A stretch of DNA of 64,000 nucleotides from Colwellia sp. (GTDB lineage: Bacteria > Pseudomonadota > Gammaproteobacteria > Enterobacterales > Alteromonadaceae): NCBI RefSeq assembly GCF_013214175.1, contig NZ_JABSPA010000001.1:608619-672618 (forward strand), written 5' to 3'. Position 1 is the first letter of the stretch; every line of letters begins with the position of its first letter. The notes beneath the pieces are model-generated. The model worked only from the letters and a program-made list of their open reading frames with translations. It did not search any database and was not told the origin of the DNA. Below are positions 47,887-57,784 of the stretch, piece by piece. The position numbers were made by a program, and so were the translations under genes.

Positions 47887-49164
47887 ATGAAAGAAAAGGT
47901 GTGTGTAGTAATGAAAGAAAATGATCTCCTCTTAGAAAAGTCTATCTATCGTTTATTTGAAATAACCCCTGTTCCAATTGCCTTGTCTTTTCCTAGCGGC
48001 AAACTTGAATATGTTAATCCTGCACTTAAAAGAATGCTTGGTTATGAAGGTGACGAAATATATGCTAATAAAGTCACTATTACCCACCTTGATGATATTC
48101 ATGTTAATGAAGCTATAAGAAAAGAATTAACTCTGCACCCATTTGTACCCATTCAAGTGGAAAAAAGATATAAACATAAACTAGGACATACTATTTCTGT
48201 TCAATTGAATATTGTTGCACAAGCAGATAATGACAACTTGATAAAAAGGTATATTGCACAGTTAATAGATTTAACAACTATCAAAAAATCAGATGCGGCA
48301 GAAATACTACTCAATCATTTAGTAAATAAATCCAATGATGCAATTTATGTTGTTGAACCTGAGTATGGCCAAATTTTAAATTGTAATCAGTTGGCGCATC
48401 AAAGATTAGGTTACTCCAAAGATGAATTACTCAAGCTATCAGTTTCAGACCTTAATTCGAAATTCGATATAGAAGGTAAGTGGAAAGAACATTGTAAACG
48501 GATAAAGCTTGCAGGAAACATAGTTATTGAATCCACACATACAAGAAAAGATGGCACTAAATTACCCATAGAAGCGAGCATTAGTTTCATTGAATATAAT
48601 CTTAAATGTTATTTGCTGGCAATCGTAAGAGATATTTCAAGACGCAAAAAGAAAGAAATAGCAGCATTGGAATTAGCTAATTTAGACCCATTAACTAAAC
48701 TTCCTAACAGAAGAGCACTTGAAAATAAATTAGAAAAGCTGTTTAAAAAGTCAAAGTTAAAAAACACATTGATCGGATTTTTCTTTATTGACCTTGACCA
48801 TTTTAAGCTTATTAATGATTCACATGGTCATAGTGTTGGCGATGAAATTTTAGTCGGTACGGCGAATAGATTAAAACATTGTATTAGAGAATCAGATATT
48901 GTTACTCGCATGGGCGGTGATGAGTTTCTTGTAGTAATAAGTGGTGTTGAAGATCGTTCATCTATAAAAATAATGGCTGATAAATTACAAGAAGAATTCA
49001 ATTCACCTTTTAAAGTTCAAAAACATTTAATACCGGTAAAAGCTAGTATTGGGGTTTCTGTGTATTTAAATAACAATGGCGATGCCCACACCTTAATACA
49101 ATTGGCAGATGAAGCAATGTATGAAGCTAAAAAAGAACTTGGAACGTCCATTTACTATATATAA
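47887..49164 (+). CDS. PAS-PAS-GGDEF diguanylate cyclase
   Basis: Makes cyclic di-GMP from GTP. The 425-residue protein has a first PAS domain (about 15-120), a second PAS domain (about 140-255) and a GGDEF domain (about 265-425) with the intact active site MGGDEF (G343-F347). An inhibitory I-site RxxD is present as RESD (R334-D337), five residues upstream, so product feedback is likely. No EAL domain. No membrane segment, so it senses a cytosolic signal. Ribosome site GGAGG precedes the ATG. It is likely monocistronic. Confidence 0.93.
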   Translation: MKEKVCVVMKENDLLLEKSIYRLFEITPVPIALSFPSGKLEYVNPALKRMLGYEGDEIYANKVTITHLDDIHVNEAIRKELTLHPFVPIQVEKRYKHKLGHTISVQLNIVAQADNDNLIKRYIAQLIDLTTIKKSDAAEILLNHLVNKSNDAIYVVEPEYGQILNCNQLAHQRLGYSKDELLKLSVSDLNSKFDIEGKWKEHCKRIKLAGNIVIESTHTRKDGTKLPIEASISFIEYNLKCYLLAIVRDISRRKKKEIAALELANLDPLTKLPNRRALENKLEKLFKKSKLKNTLIGFFFIDLDHFKLINDSHGHSVGDEILVGTANRLKHCIRESDIVTRMGGDEFLVVISGVEDRSSIKIMADKLQEEFNSPFKVQKHLIPVKASIGVSVYLNNNGDAHTLIQLADEAMYEAKKELGTSIYYI

Positions 49165-49337
49165 GATTACTCAATACTGTCTGTAGCCATTAAGTAAAAC
49201 CAGTCATAAATTTATCCTCAATGGGAACAGAGTACCCATTGTCTCCCAAATATTTATGTACGCTGACGTACCGATTGCGTCTCTAGTTTTGAATAATTTA
49301 ATCTGCTTTATAAGTCGATGACTATTATGTTTTAGCT

Positions 49338-49721
49338 CTATATCACTAGATATTGATTATCCCGCAGCGCTGCAATTGCCTGATTAATAAACTCTTCTTT
49401 AACCAGGATATAATCAGTATCGAAAGTAGATATGGCGAAAATACTAATTTTCTCATTGGCTAATATCGTAGAAATGTTCGATAAAATACCGGTCATGGTT
49501 AAAGCCAAAGGACCAACAACCTCTAAAGCTTGCCAATTTAACTCCACTTCATCACTTGCAATAGTAATGCTCTGTGGCAAGACAATGGAAATTTCATCGA
49601 AAGTCTTAGCGATAAAAAAAATACTGGCGCTAAATACCTCTCCTGGGATAGTTGCACTTTCGGATAAGCTATGAATGGCAAAGTGCTCGTTAATTAGTCT
49701 AAGTGTTAACTGTGACATCAA
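49338..49721 (-). CDS. ACT domain protein (YkfA/CASTOR-like)
   Basis: A 127-residue protein with two small ligand-binding-like domains, seen in EVVGPLALTMTGILSNISTILANEKISIFAISTFDTDYILVKEE, the pattern of ACT_7/CASTOR-type proteins. ACT domains usually bind amino acids. No catalytic motif. It is alone on its strand near the diguanylate cyclase. Confidence 0.75.
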   Translation of the reverse strand: MMSQLTLRLINEHFAIHSLSESATIPGEVFSASIFFIAKTFDEISIVLPQSITIASDEVELNWQALEVVGPLALTMTGILSNISTILANEKISIFAISTFDTDYILVKEEFINQAIAALRDNQYLVI

Positions 49722-49920
49722 TGTCCTTAAAGATTGCTAAAGTCGTTTAACTATAGCACTTGTTAATTACCGTCAGGCTTAAATGACCAAGATGACTATA
49801 GGTTTGATCGCTAGCTGTGTTTGAAAATGTAAAGCTTTAACTGAAATTTATATAAAACGCCTATTTACGAAAGTTTTACTAGGTCGTCTTAGGTGATTAT
49901 TAATAGTTATCTTGAAATAT

Positions 49921-49945
49921 TCTATCCACAAAACCTGTGGATAGA
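49921..49945. repeat. Inverted DnaA-box-like palindrome
   Basis: TCTATCCACA and TGTGGATAGA form a 10-bp inverted pair around a 5-base loop. Each arm contains TATCCACA, close to the DnaA box TTATNCACA (first base C not T). It lies in a 735-bp gene-free stretch between ACT and pta. A chance hairpin cannot be excluded. Confidence 0.5.
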
Positions 49946-50062
49946 ATTGTGAGTAATCCTGTAGTAACTACCTTTACCATTGAAATATAAGGATAAAACG
50001 AGCAGCTCATTTTTTGACTAGTTAGGTGTTTAATACTAATAAATTGGATAAGTGATCAAAAG

Positions 50063-50172
50063 AGCCTGTTGGATCCTATTATTGGTAAAATTAACATTTT
50101 AATGCGGTTAAACTGGTTAAAAGTCACTTTAACCGCACTCGAAACCTTTAAATGAACACTTTTTAACAGGCT
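50063..50172. repeat. Nested inverted repeats upstream of the MITE
   Basis: AGCCTGTT (50063-50070) pairs with AACAGGCT (50165-50172), and inside them TGCGGTTAAA (50103-50112) pairs with TTTAACCGCA (50128-50137). The whole could fold as one structure. No gene is visible. Identity is unknown: another repeat or a structured RNA. Confidence 0.5.
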
Positions 50173-50188
50173 ATAAAAAGGTGGCTAA

Positions 50189-50451
50189 TACCAATCGGAC
50201 TAATTTATTGATCACTTAGCGAGAATTAAAAGGCTTAGAGGCAAGGCATTGATTGAAGAGAATGGTTATTCCCTTATCAAAATCAAGAACGCTGCATGTA
50301 AGCCTTTTAAACTCGCCCTTCGGGAGCTCATTAGCAAACTGATAACATCACAAAATGAATGAAATATAGAATAACTATGTTTAATCCATTTTGTTTGTTC
50401 TAAGCTCGCTAGTGCCGCTCTAAGTTGGTCAATTAATTAATCCGTTTGGTA
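50189..50451. repeat. MITE-like element with 17-bp inverted ends
   Basis: TACCAATCGGACTAATT (50189-50205) is the inverted partner of 50435-50451, with two mismatches. The interior (ATCACTTAGCGAGAATT, GGCAAGGCATTGATTGAAGA, TTATCAAAATCAAGAACGC) matches the 30306 element. It ends 6 bp before the pta stop codon, so it may lie in the pta transcript end. Confidence 0.82.
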
Positions 50452-50456
50452 TAACG

Positions 50457-52577
50457 TTATTGTGTCGCCTGTATTGCTGTTAGGGCAATGGTATAAACAA
50501 TATCATCGACTAAGGCTCCGCGTGACAGATCATTAACGGGCTTATTCATTCCTTGTAACATAGGGCCTATGCTTAATAAGTCAGCTGAGCGCTGTACCGC
50601 TTTATAAGTAGTATTACCGGTATTTAAGTCAGGGAAGATAAACACTGTCGCTTTACCCGCTACAGGACTATTTGGCGCTTTTTTCTTAGCGACATTCTCC
50701 ATAATGGCGGCATCATACTGGAGTGGACCATCAATAATAAGATCAGGTCGTTTGGCCTTAGCTATTTCAGTTGCCCTGGCGACTTTTTCTACATCAGCGC
50801 CTTGACCTGAACGGCCGGTACTGTAACTGATCATGGCAACTCTGGGTTCAATATCAAACGCTTTTGCCGAGTCTGCAGATTGAATGGCAATATCCGCTAA
50901 CTGCTCAGCATTAGGCTCAGGGTTAATGGCACAGTCACCATAAACTAGCACCTGATCTGGCAGTAACATAAAGAACACCGATGAAACTAAAGAGCTATTT
51001 GGTGCGGTTTTAATTAATTGCAACGCGGGTCTTATGGTGTTAGCTGTGGTATTAACGGCTCCTGAAACTAGGCCATCTACTTGACCAAGTTGTAACATCA
51101 TAGTGGCTAAAACAACATTATCTTTGAGGTTTTCTTGCGCAACAACATCGGTTAACCCTTTGTTTTTTCGCAATTCAACCATAGGACCAACATAGTTATC
51201 TCTAATAGAGTCGGGATCTGTTATTAATAAATTATCAGGTAGGTTAATGCCTTGATGTTCAGCAATCTGTAGTATTTCTTCCCTGTTACCAATAAGTTGG
51301 CACCGAGCTATGTTACGCTCACAGCAAATTGCTGCCGCTTTAATGGTGCGTATATCGGTACCCTCAGGTAAAACTATTAGTTTGTTGGCCTTGCGAGCAA
51401 GTTCGGTTAATTTATGCCTAAAAGCTGGCGGTGATAATAAATTATAACTATGGTTTTTCGAGGTTAGGTTTTCCAGCCAATCACTACTTAAATTATCGGC
51501 AACATGCTGCTTAACTTTATCTTGGCGTTGCACATCATCTTGTGGTATTTCTGGGTTAAAACTCATGATATGACGTGATGTTTGCCAGGTGTCCCATGGC
51601 ACAGATAATACAGGTAAACCGGCATCCAGCGCTTGCTTGCATAACTCCCAAACTTGCTTTGATGGCTCAAAACCATTAGTTAAAATCATGCCGCCTAATT
51701 TTGTACCATTTAATGCCGATAAACAGGTAGCAATAATAATGTCGGTGCGATCGCCAGGGGTAACAATAAGACGACCGGGAACTAAATAGCTGACTAAATT
51801 TGATACGGTACGAGCACAAAAAGCAACGCTGCGAAAACGGCGATGCGCCATATCACCATGATTAAGGATCTTGGCATCAAGGTAGTTACTAATGTCACAG
51901 ATGCGCGGCGCAATGAGGTCTATGTCCCATATTATAGTGCCTAGTAAGTCAAAGTGTCTGTCTTTGAAAATGGCTAAATCTAACCAGTCTTTTAGTTTAA
52001 AATCACTTTCTATCTCTTCTTCTTTCGGCAATATGCCGTATTCGTCTTGATCTGGGCAGTTTAGTTTATTGATAACACAGCCAATAAGGTGTTTGTTTTT
52101 GATACCACCATAAGTTTCAGCAGTGACTTCAAGTCGATCTTCAAATTCTTCTGGGCTGTCATTACCTGGGCTAGCAACCAAAACGATGTTGGCTCCGAGT
52201 GCCTGAGCTACATCACGGTTAATACGACCAGCATAAGGTTGTCTTGATGTGGGTACTAAGCCTTCAATAATAACTACGTCGTGATCTTTTTTAAAGGCAT
52301 CAAAGTTGGCAACAATTTCTTCTAACACTATATCGCGCAAGCCATCGCCCATTTTTTCTTCAACATAACTAAGCGATAGACTCGTGCTATTTTGCGATAA
52401 ACTAATGGCATCAATGGTTTTATTTTTTTTAGCTAAGCTATTGCGCGATGGCTGGCTAATGGGTTTGAAGTGCCCGACTTTAATGCCTTTTTGCTGGCAA
52501 GCATGCAATAAACCTAGCGATACACTGGTTAGCCCTACACCTGAGCCAACAGGGATTAACATAATTCTATGTGGCAT
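50457..52577 (-). CDS. pta: Phosphate acetyltransferase
   Basis: Pta converts acetyl-CoA and phosphate to acetyl phosphate. The 706-residue long form has an N-terminal P-loop-like regulatory domain (PVGSGVGLTSVSLGLLHACQQKG), a DRTGG middle domain (GDRTDIIIATCLSALNG) and a C-terminal catalytic domain (about 385-706) with the SYSTGRSGQGADVEKV motif. It follows ackA by 34 bp on the same strand, one operon. AGGA ribosome site precedes the ATG. Confidence 0.96.
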   Translation of the reverse strand: MPHRIMLIPVGSGVGLTSVSLGLLHACQQKGIKVGHFKPISQPSRNSLAKKNKTIDAISLSQNSTSLSLSYVEEKMGDGLRDIVLEEIVANFDAFKKDHDVVIIEGLVPTSRQPYAGRINRDVAQALGANIVLVASPGNDSPEEFEDRLEVTAETYGGIKNKHLIGCVINKLNCPDQDEYGILPKEEEIESDFKLKDWLDLAIFKDRHFDLLGTIIWDIDLIAPRICDISNYLDAKILNHGDMAHRRFRSVAFCARTVSNLVSYLVPGRLIVTPGDRTDIIIATCLSALNGTKLGGMILTNGFEPSKQVWELCKQALDAGLPVLSVPWDTWQTSRHIMSFNPEIPQDDVQRQDKVKQHVADNLSSDWLENLTSKNHSYNLLSPPAFRHKLTELARKANKLIVLPEGTDIRTIKAAAICCERNIARCQLIGNREEILQIAEHQGINLPDNLLITDPDSIRDNYVGPMVELRKNKGLTDVVAQENLKDNVVLATMMLQLGQVDGLVSGAVNTTANTIRPALQLIKTAPNSSLVSSVFFMLLPDQVLVYGDCAINPEPNAEQLADIAIQSADSAKAFDIEPRVAMISYSTGRSGQGADVEKVARATEIAKAKRPDLIIDGPLQYDAAIMENVAKKKAPNSPVAGKATVFIFPDLNTGNTTYKAVQRSADLLSIGPMLQGMNKPVNDLSRGALVDDIVYTIALTAIQATQ

Positions 52578-52611
52578 AACTTTAATCCTATTTAATCTTT
52601 ATTTGTAGCAT

Positions 52612-53850
52612 CTACTTAGCTGTATTTTCTAGTAATTGAGCTGATTGCTCGGCTATAACCCACTCTTCATTGGTGGCAATAACCCAACATGCTCTTGAGT
52701 TTTTATCTGCAATATTACCTGATGCGCCAAAACGTGTAGCTTGGTTCTTTTCTTCATCTAAAGAGAAGTTTAATAAGCCAAGCTGCTTAACGATTTCAGT
52801 ACGCACCCACGTTGAGTTTTCACCAATGCCACCGGTAAAAATAAGACCGTCTAGTTGCGTTAAACTGGCACTGTAAGAGGCAATGCTTTTAGCAATACGG
52901 TAACAAAAAATGGTCATTGCTAATGTAGCTTGGGCATTATTACCCGTTAGCATGGCGTCTTCTAAAGTGCGGCAATCATTGCTTAGCCCTGAAACACCCA
53001 ATAAACCACTTTCTTTATTAACTAATTTATCAACCTCATTAATCGAGTAACCTAAATTATCGACTAGATGGAAGATAATGCCGGCATCAATATCGCCACA
53101 ACGGGTGCCCATCAAAACACCTTCGCCAGGTGTCATACCCATACTGGTATCAACACTTTCGCCATTTTTAATGACAGTAACACTACAGCCATTACCTAAA
53201 TGAGCACTGATCAAGTTACATTGCTCTAGTGGTTTGTTTAAATACTTTGCTGCTTGCTTCGCAACAAAGTAATGGCTAGTACCGTGAAAGCCATAACGCC
53301 TTATGCCATGTTCCTTGTACAGAGAATAGGGCAGGCCATAGATATAAGCTTTCTCTGGCATACTTTGATGAAACGCCGTGTCAAATACTGCGACTTGCGG
53401 TAAGTCGGCAAAAGCTTGCTGGCACGCTTTAATGCCATTTAGGTTGGCTGGATTATGTAAGGGCGCGAGTTTTGCCAACTCGCCAATCGCTTGTTCTACC
53501 TGTGGGTTAAGTAATGTCGGCTCTGAATACTGTTCACCACCATGCACTACTCTATGGCCAATTGCGCTGATATCTTTCACTAAGTTCAATTGCTGTAATT
53601 GTTCTACCAAGACAGCCAATGCGGTTTGGTGATTAAAAGGCGTGGTTAGTTTATAGGACTGTTTTTTTCCATGGTGCTTGATGGTGATTGCAGCTGCTGA
53701 GCTGAGTAAACATTCAGCTAAACCTGATAATAACGTTTCGCCACTTAATGGCCTTATTAGAGAAAATTTAACAGAAGAGCTGCCACAGTTGATCACTAAA
53801 ATGGCATCTGCTTTAACAGCGGCTTTGTTATGCGTTTTTTGTTGAGTCAT
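52612..53850 (-). CDS. ackA: Acetate kinase
   Basis: AckA exchanges acetyl phosphate and ADP with acetate and ATP. The 412-residue sequence starts VINCGSSSVKFSLI, with the phosphate-binding HRVVHGG, FDTAFHQSMP, the HLGNGCSV loop, GTRCGDIDAG and TGGIGENS. First of ackA-pta. The divergent yfbV 224 bp away reproduces E. coli's arrangement. The promoter lies in the gap; no convincing Fnr or ArcA site was recognised. Confidence 0.97.
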   Translation of the reverse strand: MTQQKTHNKAAVKADAILVINCGSSSVKFSLIRPLSGETLLSGLAECLLSSAAAITIKHHGKKQSYKLTTPFNHQTALAVLVEQLQQLNLVKDISAIGHRVVHGGEQYSEPTLLNPQVEQAIGELAKLAPLHNPANLNGIKACQQAFADLPQVAVFDTAFHQSMPEKAYIYGLPYSLYKEHGIRRYGFHGTSHYFVAKQAAKYLNKPLEQCNLISAHLGNGCSVTVIKNGESVDTSMGMTPGEGVLMGTRCGDIDAGIIFHLVDNLGYSINEVDKLVNKESGLLGVSGLSNDCRTLEDAMLTGNNAQATLAMTIFCYRIAKSIASYSASLTQLDGLIFTGGIGENSTWVRTEIVKQLGLLNFSLDEEKNQATRFGASGNIADKNSRACWVIATNEEWVIAEQSAQLLENTAK

Positions 53851-54074
53851 GTCTGTTGTCTTTTAAAAAAGTGAATAGATATTAAATGATTACATGTAAC
53901 AATAATTATATAGAACAATAACAGTGTTCTTATTATAGCGCTGGAGTTGCTTAAAAATCTTGATGCACGGCAATAAAAATCGGTTTTGTGGACGTTTAAT
54001 TGTTTATATTTGCAATAATCTGTTAGTTACATTTCTAACTGTTGCTTATAAGCACTAGCTGCTATAGTAGTGTT

Positions 54075-54611
54075 ATGAATATCTCTGTTGTACAACTCAT
54101 TAAATTGGGGCAAAAATACTTATCTCTTTGGCCTGACAAGCCAGAATTAACCCAGTATTTCGAAGATTATCGAGGAGTACAGAGTGCTCGCTTTGTTTGT
54201 CGATATTTTCCTGCTTTAGCCATGTTTACCGTTATTATGCAGCTTTATGTCGCTTCTGGATATCCCATGGGCCAAGGCTCGATAAATAATGCTATAAATG
54301 CATTGCCGCAAGCACTGGTCTATGGCTTGTTTTTAATAAGTATGCCGGTACAAGCCTTAGTTCTTTCAGGTGTTAAAGCCGATAAGTTGTTACCACCATC
54401 GCTGGCTTCTTGGTATCACAGTGGCTTAGAGAAGGTAAAACAGCAGGGGAAAAAACAATTTCCTGAGCAAGGAGAGCATAGCAATGACCGAAATAATGGT
54501 CATAGCTATAGTCACCGTAATAAAAATGCTATTGCGAAGTTAGCAACGTATAAACCACGTTATATTGACCTTGCGCAACTTTTACAATTAACTTTCGCGA
54601 CTACAAAGTAA
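54075..54611 (+). CDS. yfbV: YfbV (UPF0208/DUF412) membrane protein
   Basis: A 178-residue membrane protein with two hydrophobic segments (about 45-65 and 80-100), linked to Ter macrodomain organisation or membrane function in E. coli but of uncertain role. The start region (LIKLGQKYLSLWPDKPELTQYFEDYR) and LPPSLASWY match the family. A Ser/Asn/His-rich stretch near residues 130-155 is absent in E. coli. Start at ATG 54075, as the upstream ATG (54042) has no family support. Divergent from ackA. Confidence 0.9.
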   Translation: MNISVVQLIKLGQKYLSLWPDKPELTQYFEDYRGVQSARFVCRYFPALAMFTVIMQLYVASGYPMGQGSINNAINALPQALVYGLFLISMPVQALVLSGVKADKLLPPSLASWYHSGLEKVKQQGKKQFPEQGEHSNDRNNGHSYSHRNKNAIAKLATYKPRYIDLAQLLQLTFATTK

Positions 54612-54723
54612 CTCTCGTTACTTTGTTTATTGTTGCGGAAAAAGTTTGTAGTCATAAAGTGAGTTACCAAGGCCATCTGTTCATTAGATTGCTCTTTCTT
54701 TTGACTACTATCCCTTCGAAATA

Positions 54724-55566
54724 TTATTTCTTTTGATACAAACGTAGGACAAAGTCCGCTTGGCAGCTGAACTCTTTTTGTTGCTTTAATTCGCTAATCA
54801 ACTCTTCACTGGCTTTAAAGGCAAAGGGCGTCATTGCTAATAAGTTCAGCACATCGTCACTATTGGTGAAGTTCATTGAGTAGTTTAAGCGCTGTTCTTC
54901 AACCAAGGTTAATTGCTCAATGGCTAGCTTGGACGTGTCATGTTTATTCGCTTGGCGATATATCAACGATTTAAGTTCAAATAAGTGATTATCAGCAGGG
55001 GTAACCGTCAATAAATAGCCTTGATCTTGCAAAATGCGGGTAAACTCATTTTCTAAAATGGGTGCGTAAACACTATAAAGCCAGCCGAAATGTTCATCCT
55101 TAAAAGGCAGATCAGACAGCGTTGCCACGCTAAAAAAGCAATCTTGATAGCGCTTCGCCGCAATTTTTACCGTTTCTTTGGCAATATCGACGCCGTAGAC
55201 CTTATTTAACTCAGTTTTATGCTGATGAGTATAAAAGCCTTCACCACAACCGGCATCAAAAACTGCTGCTGTTTTATCGCCATACTTTTCATAGAGCGCT
55301 AACATACTGTCAATTAAAGGCTGGTAATAGCCCTTATCTAAAAAGGCTCGTCTAGCTTGTACCATGGCTTTATTATCGCCGGGCTCTTTTGAGTGCTTAA
55401 ACTGCACCGGTAATAAATTAACATAACCTTGCTTGGCTTGATCAAAGCTATGTTTATTTTCACAACGGTAGCTCTTATCAACAAGTAATAACGCTTGTTG
55501 GCAAAGCGGACAGCGGTATTGGGCCATATTCGTGATTAAATTAGGAGCTAAACTTTCAGTACTCAT
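54724..55566 (-). CDS. rlmA: 23S rRNA (guanine(745)-N1)-methyltransferase RlmA
   Basis: RlmA methylates G745 (or its equivalent) in 23S rRNA. The N-terminal zinc site has Cys pairs in YRCPLCQQALLL and YRCENKHSFD, then KQGYVNLLP and the SAM-binding VFDAGCGEGFY. Length 280. A TTG at 55569 could start it, but the next ATG (55566) is preferred. It follows xthA by 12 bp, in one probable transcript. Confidence 0.94.
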   Translation of the reverse strand: MSTESLAPNLITNMAQYRCPLCQQALLLVDKSYRCENKHSFDQAKQGYVNLLPVQFKHSKEPGDNKAMVQARRAFLDKGYYQPLIDSMLALYEKYGDKTAAVFDAGCGEGFYTHQHKTELNKVYGVDIAKETVKIAAKRYQDCFFSVATLSDLPFKDEHFGWLYSVYAPILENEFTRILQDQGYLLTVTPADNHLFELKSLIYRQANKHDTSKLAIEQLTLVEEQRLNYSMNFTNSDDVLNLLAMTPFAFKASEELISELKQQKEFSCQADFVLRLYQKK

Positions 55567-55578
55567 CAATAGCGAACC

Positions 55579-56385
55579 TTATGAAAATGTTGACCAAATA
55601 GGTGCATGATCTGAAGGTTTTTCAATGCCGCGTAATTCATAATCAATATCAGCTTCAATGCATTGCGCTGCCATGTCTTTTGTTGCCAGTACCACATCAA
55701 TGCGAAGGCCGCGATTATCATCAAAGCCACGTGAGCGATAATCAAACCAAGAGTAACGTTCGGTTGTTTCTGGGTGTAATTGGCGGAAAGTATCAATAAA
55801 TCCCCAATCCATTAAGGTAGTTAACCATTGACGTTCTTCTAGTTGGAAAGAACATTTTCCGCTTTTTAACCAACGTTTACGGTTCACTTCGCCAATACCG
55901 ATATCAAGATCAAGAGGGGAAATATTGATATCACCCATGACGATGACATTTTCATCATTGGTGTGATGTTCGTTAAGGTAGTTCATTAAATCTTGGTAGA
56001 ATTTACGCTTGTACGGGTATTTAGTCTCATGGCTAATGTTTTCACCTTGAGGGAAATAGCCATTTAATATGGTAACTTTTTCACCTTTATCATTGGTCGT
56101 TGTTACCATTATCATTCTACGCTGTGCTTCATCGTCATCAGTAGGGAAACCGCGCTGGACAGATTCAGCTTCTTTTTTACAGAGCATAGCAACACCATAA
56201 TGTGCTTTTTGGCCATGAAAATATACGTGGTAACCCATGGCTTCAACCGCTTCTAGAGGAAAAACTTCATCATGAACTTTGATTTCTTGTAAGCCAATAA
56301 TATCGGGTTGATGTTTATCGATAATCGCTTGCAATTGGTGAAGACGAGCACGAAGGCCGTTAATATTAAAAGAGATGATTTTCAT
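55579..56385 (-). CDS. xthA: Exodeoxyribonuclease III
   Basis: Repair nuclease that cuts at abasic sites and trims 3' ends. The 268 residues carry the endonuclease/exonuclease/phosphatase motifs: [35 protein letters not shown], and the C-terminal SDHAPIW. It precedes rlmA on the same strand. Confidence 0.97.
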   Translation of the reverse strand: MKIISFNINGLRARLHQLQAIIDKHQPDIIGLQEIKVHDEVFPLEAVEAMGYHVYFHGQKAHYGVAMLCKKEAESVQRGFPTDDDEAQRRMIMVTTTNDKGEKVTILNGYFPQGENISHETKYPYKRKFYQDLMNYLNEHHTNDENVIVMGDINISPLDLDIGIGEVNRKRWLKSGKCSFQLEERQWLTTLMDWGFIDTFRQLHPETTERYSWFDYRSRGFDDNRGLRIDVVLATKDMAAQCIEADIDYELRGIEKPSDHAPIWSTFS

Positions 56386-56679
56386 AGAATTCCTAATGAC
56401 TTTTAGCGAACAATATCGACATGTATTGCTTGGTAAATTAAGCTGATGATCTTGCGTGTTTATCTATCTTCTCGCAAGTTTTATTTTTCACACTCTGTTA
56501 TAAAGTGTAATTTAAACGTAACAACTGGTAGAAGCTATTGTTTAACCGTAATAACTTGTTTAAGCTAACCCTAAATGAGCAACACAGCATAGAAAACTGT
56601 TAATACAGTTATTAAGTACCGTTATTCGTAATGCTATTTTTTATAAAATAAATAGCACGTAATAAATAAGGAAATGAAC

Positions 56680-57396
56680 ATGCCAGATAGTAACCCAAAC
56701 GTAAAAAAAATATTATTAGTTGAAGACGATCGTCAATTGTCCGACTTAGTCACTGACTTCTTAATCAATGAAGGCTTTCATGTAAAGCAAGAGTTTCGTG
56801 GTGACACTGTTGCTAAACGAGTAAAGCTGTTTTCACCTGACCTTATTATTTTAGATGTAATGTTACCCGGTAAAGATGGCTTTGGTGTTTGTCGTGATTT
56901 ACGCCCAGACTTTAATGGCCCTGTACTTATGCTAACAGCAAAAAGTACTGATTTTGACCAAGTGTTAGGTTTAGAAATTGGTGCTGATGATTACGTTATC
57001 AAACCAGTTGAACCACGCGTATTATTAGCGCGTGTTAACGCCTTATTACGTCGCGGTGATTTACCTAATCAAAGTGAAGAGAAAGGTGAGATTAACTGTG
57101 GAAGTTTATATATCAATAAGGCCTCACGTAAAGTGACTTTACATGATGAAAATATTGACTTAACGAGCCAAGAGTTTGATTTATTATGGTTGTTGTCAAG
57201 TAAAGCTGGTGAAGTACAAAACCGTGATTATATTTATAAAGCGGTAATTGGCCGTGAATATGATGGTTTAGACAGAAGTGTTGATGTTCGTATCTCTCGC
57301 TTACGTAAAAAATTACATGACAGTACTGATACACCGTTTAGAATTAAGACTATTTGGGGCCAAGGTTATTTATTTGTTCCAGATGCATGGAGCTAG
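56680..57396 (+). CDS. OmpR-family response regulator (RstA-like)
   Basis: A receiver domain (KILLVEDDRQLSDL, phospho-Asp in IILDVMLPGKDGFG, Lys in VIKPVEPRVLLARV) joined to a winged-helix DNA-binding domain (about 140-238; SQEFDLLWLLSSKAGEVQNRDYIYKAV, SVDVRISRLRKKL). It resembles RstA. AAGGA ribosome site fits the ATG at 56680; an ATG at 56674 is too close. A terminator follows, then a MITE and the likely partner kinase. Confidence 0.93.
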   Translation: MPDSNPNVKKILLVEDDRQLSDLVTDFLINEGFHVKQEFRGDTVAKRVKLFSPDLIILDVMLPGKDGFGVCRDLRPDFNGPVLMLTAKSTDFDQVLGLEIGADDYVIKPVEPRVLLARVNALLRRGDLPNQSEEKGEINCGSLYINKASRKVTLHDENIDLTSQEFDLLWLLSSKAGEVQNRDYIYKAVIGREYDGLDRSVDVRISRLRKKLHDSTDTPFRIKTIWGQGYLFVPDAWS

Positions 57397-57443
57397 CCCT
57401 CAGTTAGTTATGTCACTATGAGGCTATGGTGACCATATATATC

Positions 57444-57486
57444 AAGGCTTTGTTTACTTACCCATAGTTGCAAAGCCTTTTTTTTA
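57444..57486 (+). terminator. Rho-independent terminator after response regulator
   Basis: AAGGCTTTG (57444-57452) pairs with CAAAGCCTT (57471-57479), followed by seven T. It would limit read-through to the kinase gene downstream. Confidence 0.88.
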
Positions 57487-57491
57487 AGCTT

Positions 57492-57755
57492 TATACCCGT
57501 TACCATTCAAAGTGCTCGATTTCAGTGGGAATTTAAATGACTTTAGTCAAGGAGAAGAACGTAAACATAGTCAGTCTATATTTTTGTTCTTTAACGCCGC
57601 ATAAAGTCATTTAAAACCCATCGCAGAAGCGCTTGAGCAACATTACTTCATCGTTTCATCAATTTGAAATGGAATAACCATGGCTACATTGATATGCCTT
57701 GAATTGAAATTGCTCAAGTACTCTGAAACATGCATCTTGAATGGTAACGGGTATA
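57492..57755. repeat. MITE-like element with perfect 19-bp inverted ends
   Basis: TATACCCGTTACCATTCAA (57492-57510) is the exact reverse complement of 57737-57755. The 264-bp interior has no open frame. The ends differ from the TACCAAT family, so this is a second type. It separates the response regulator and the sensor kinase. Confidence 0.85.
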
Positions 57756-57784
57756 TATTCTTCATTTGTTAAAAAGGTACTTTG

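Noticed and set aside
53889-53899. TTACATGTAA palindrome upstream of ackA as regulator site
   Set aside because: Only 10 bp, no matching known operator, and such AT-rich palindromes occur by chance.
55566-55796. 76-residue frame opposite to rlmA/xthA boundary
   Set aside because: Lies inside xthA coding sequence in another frame; hydrophobic by chance.
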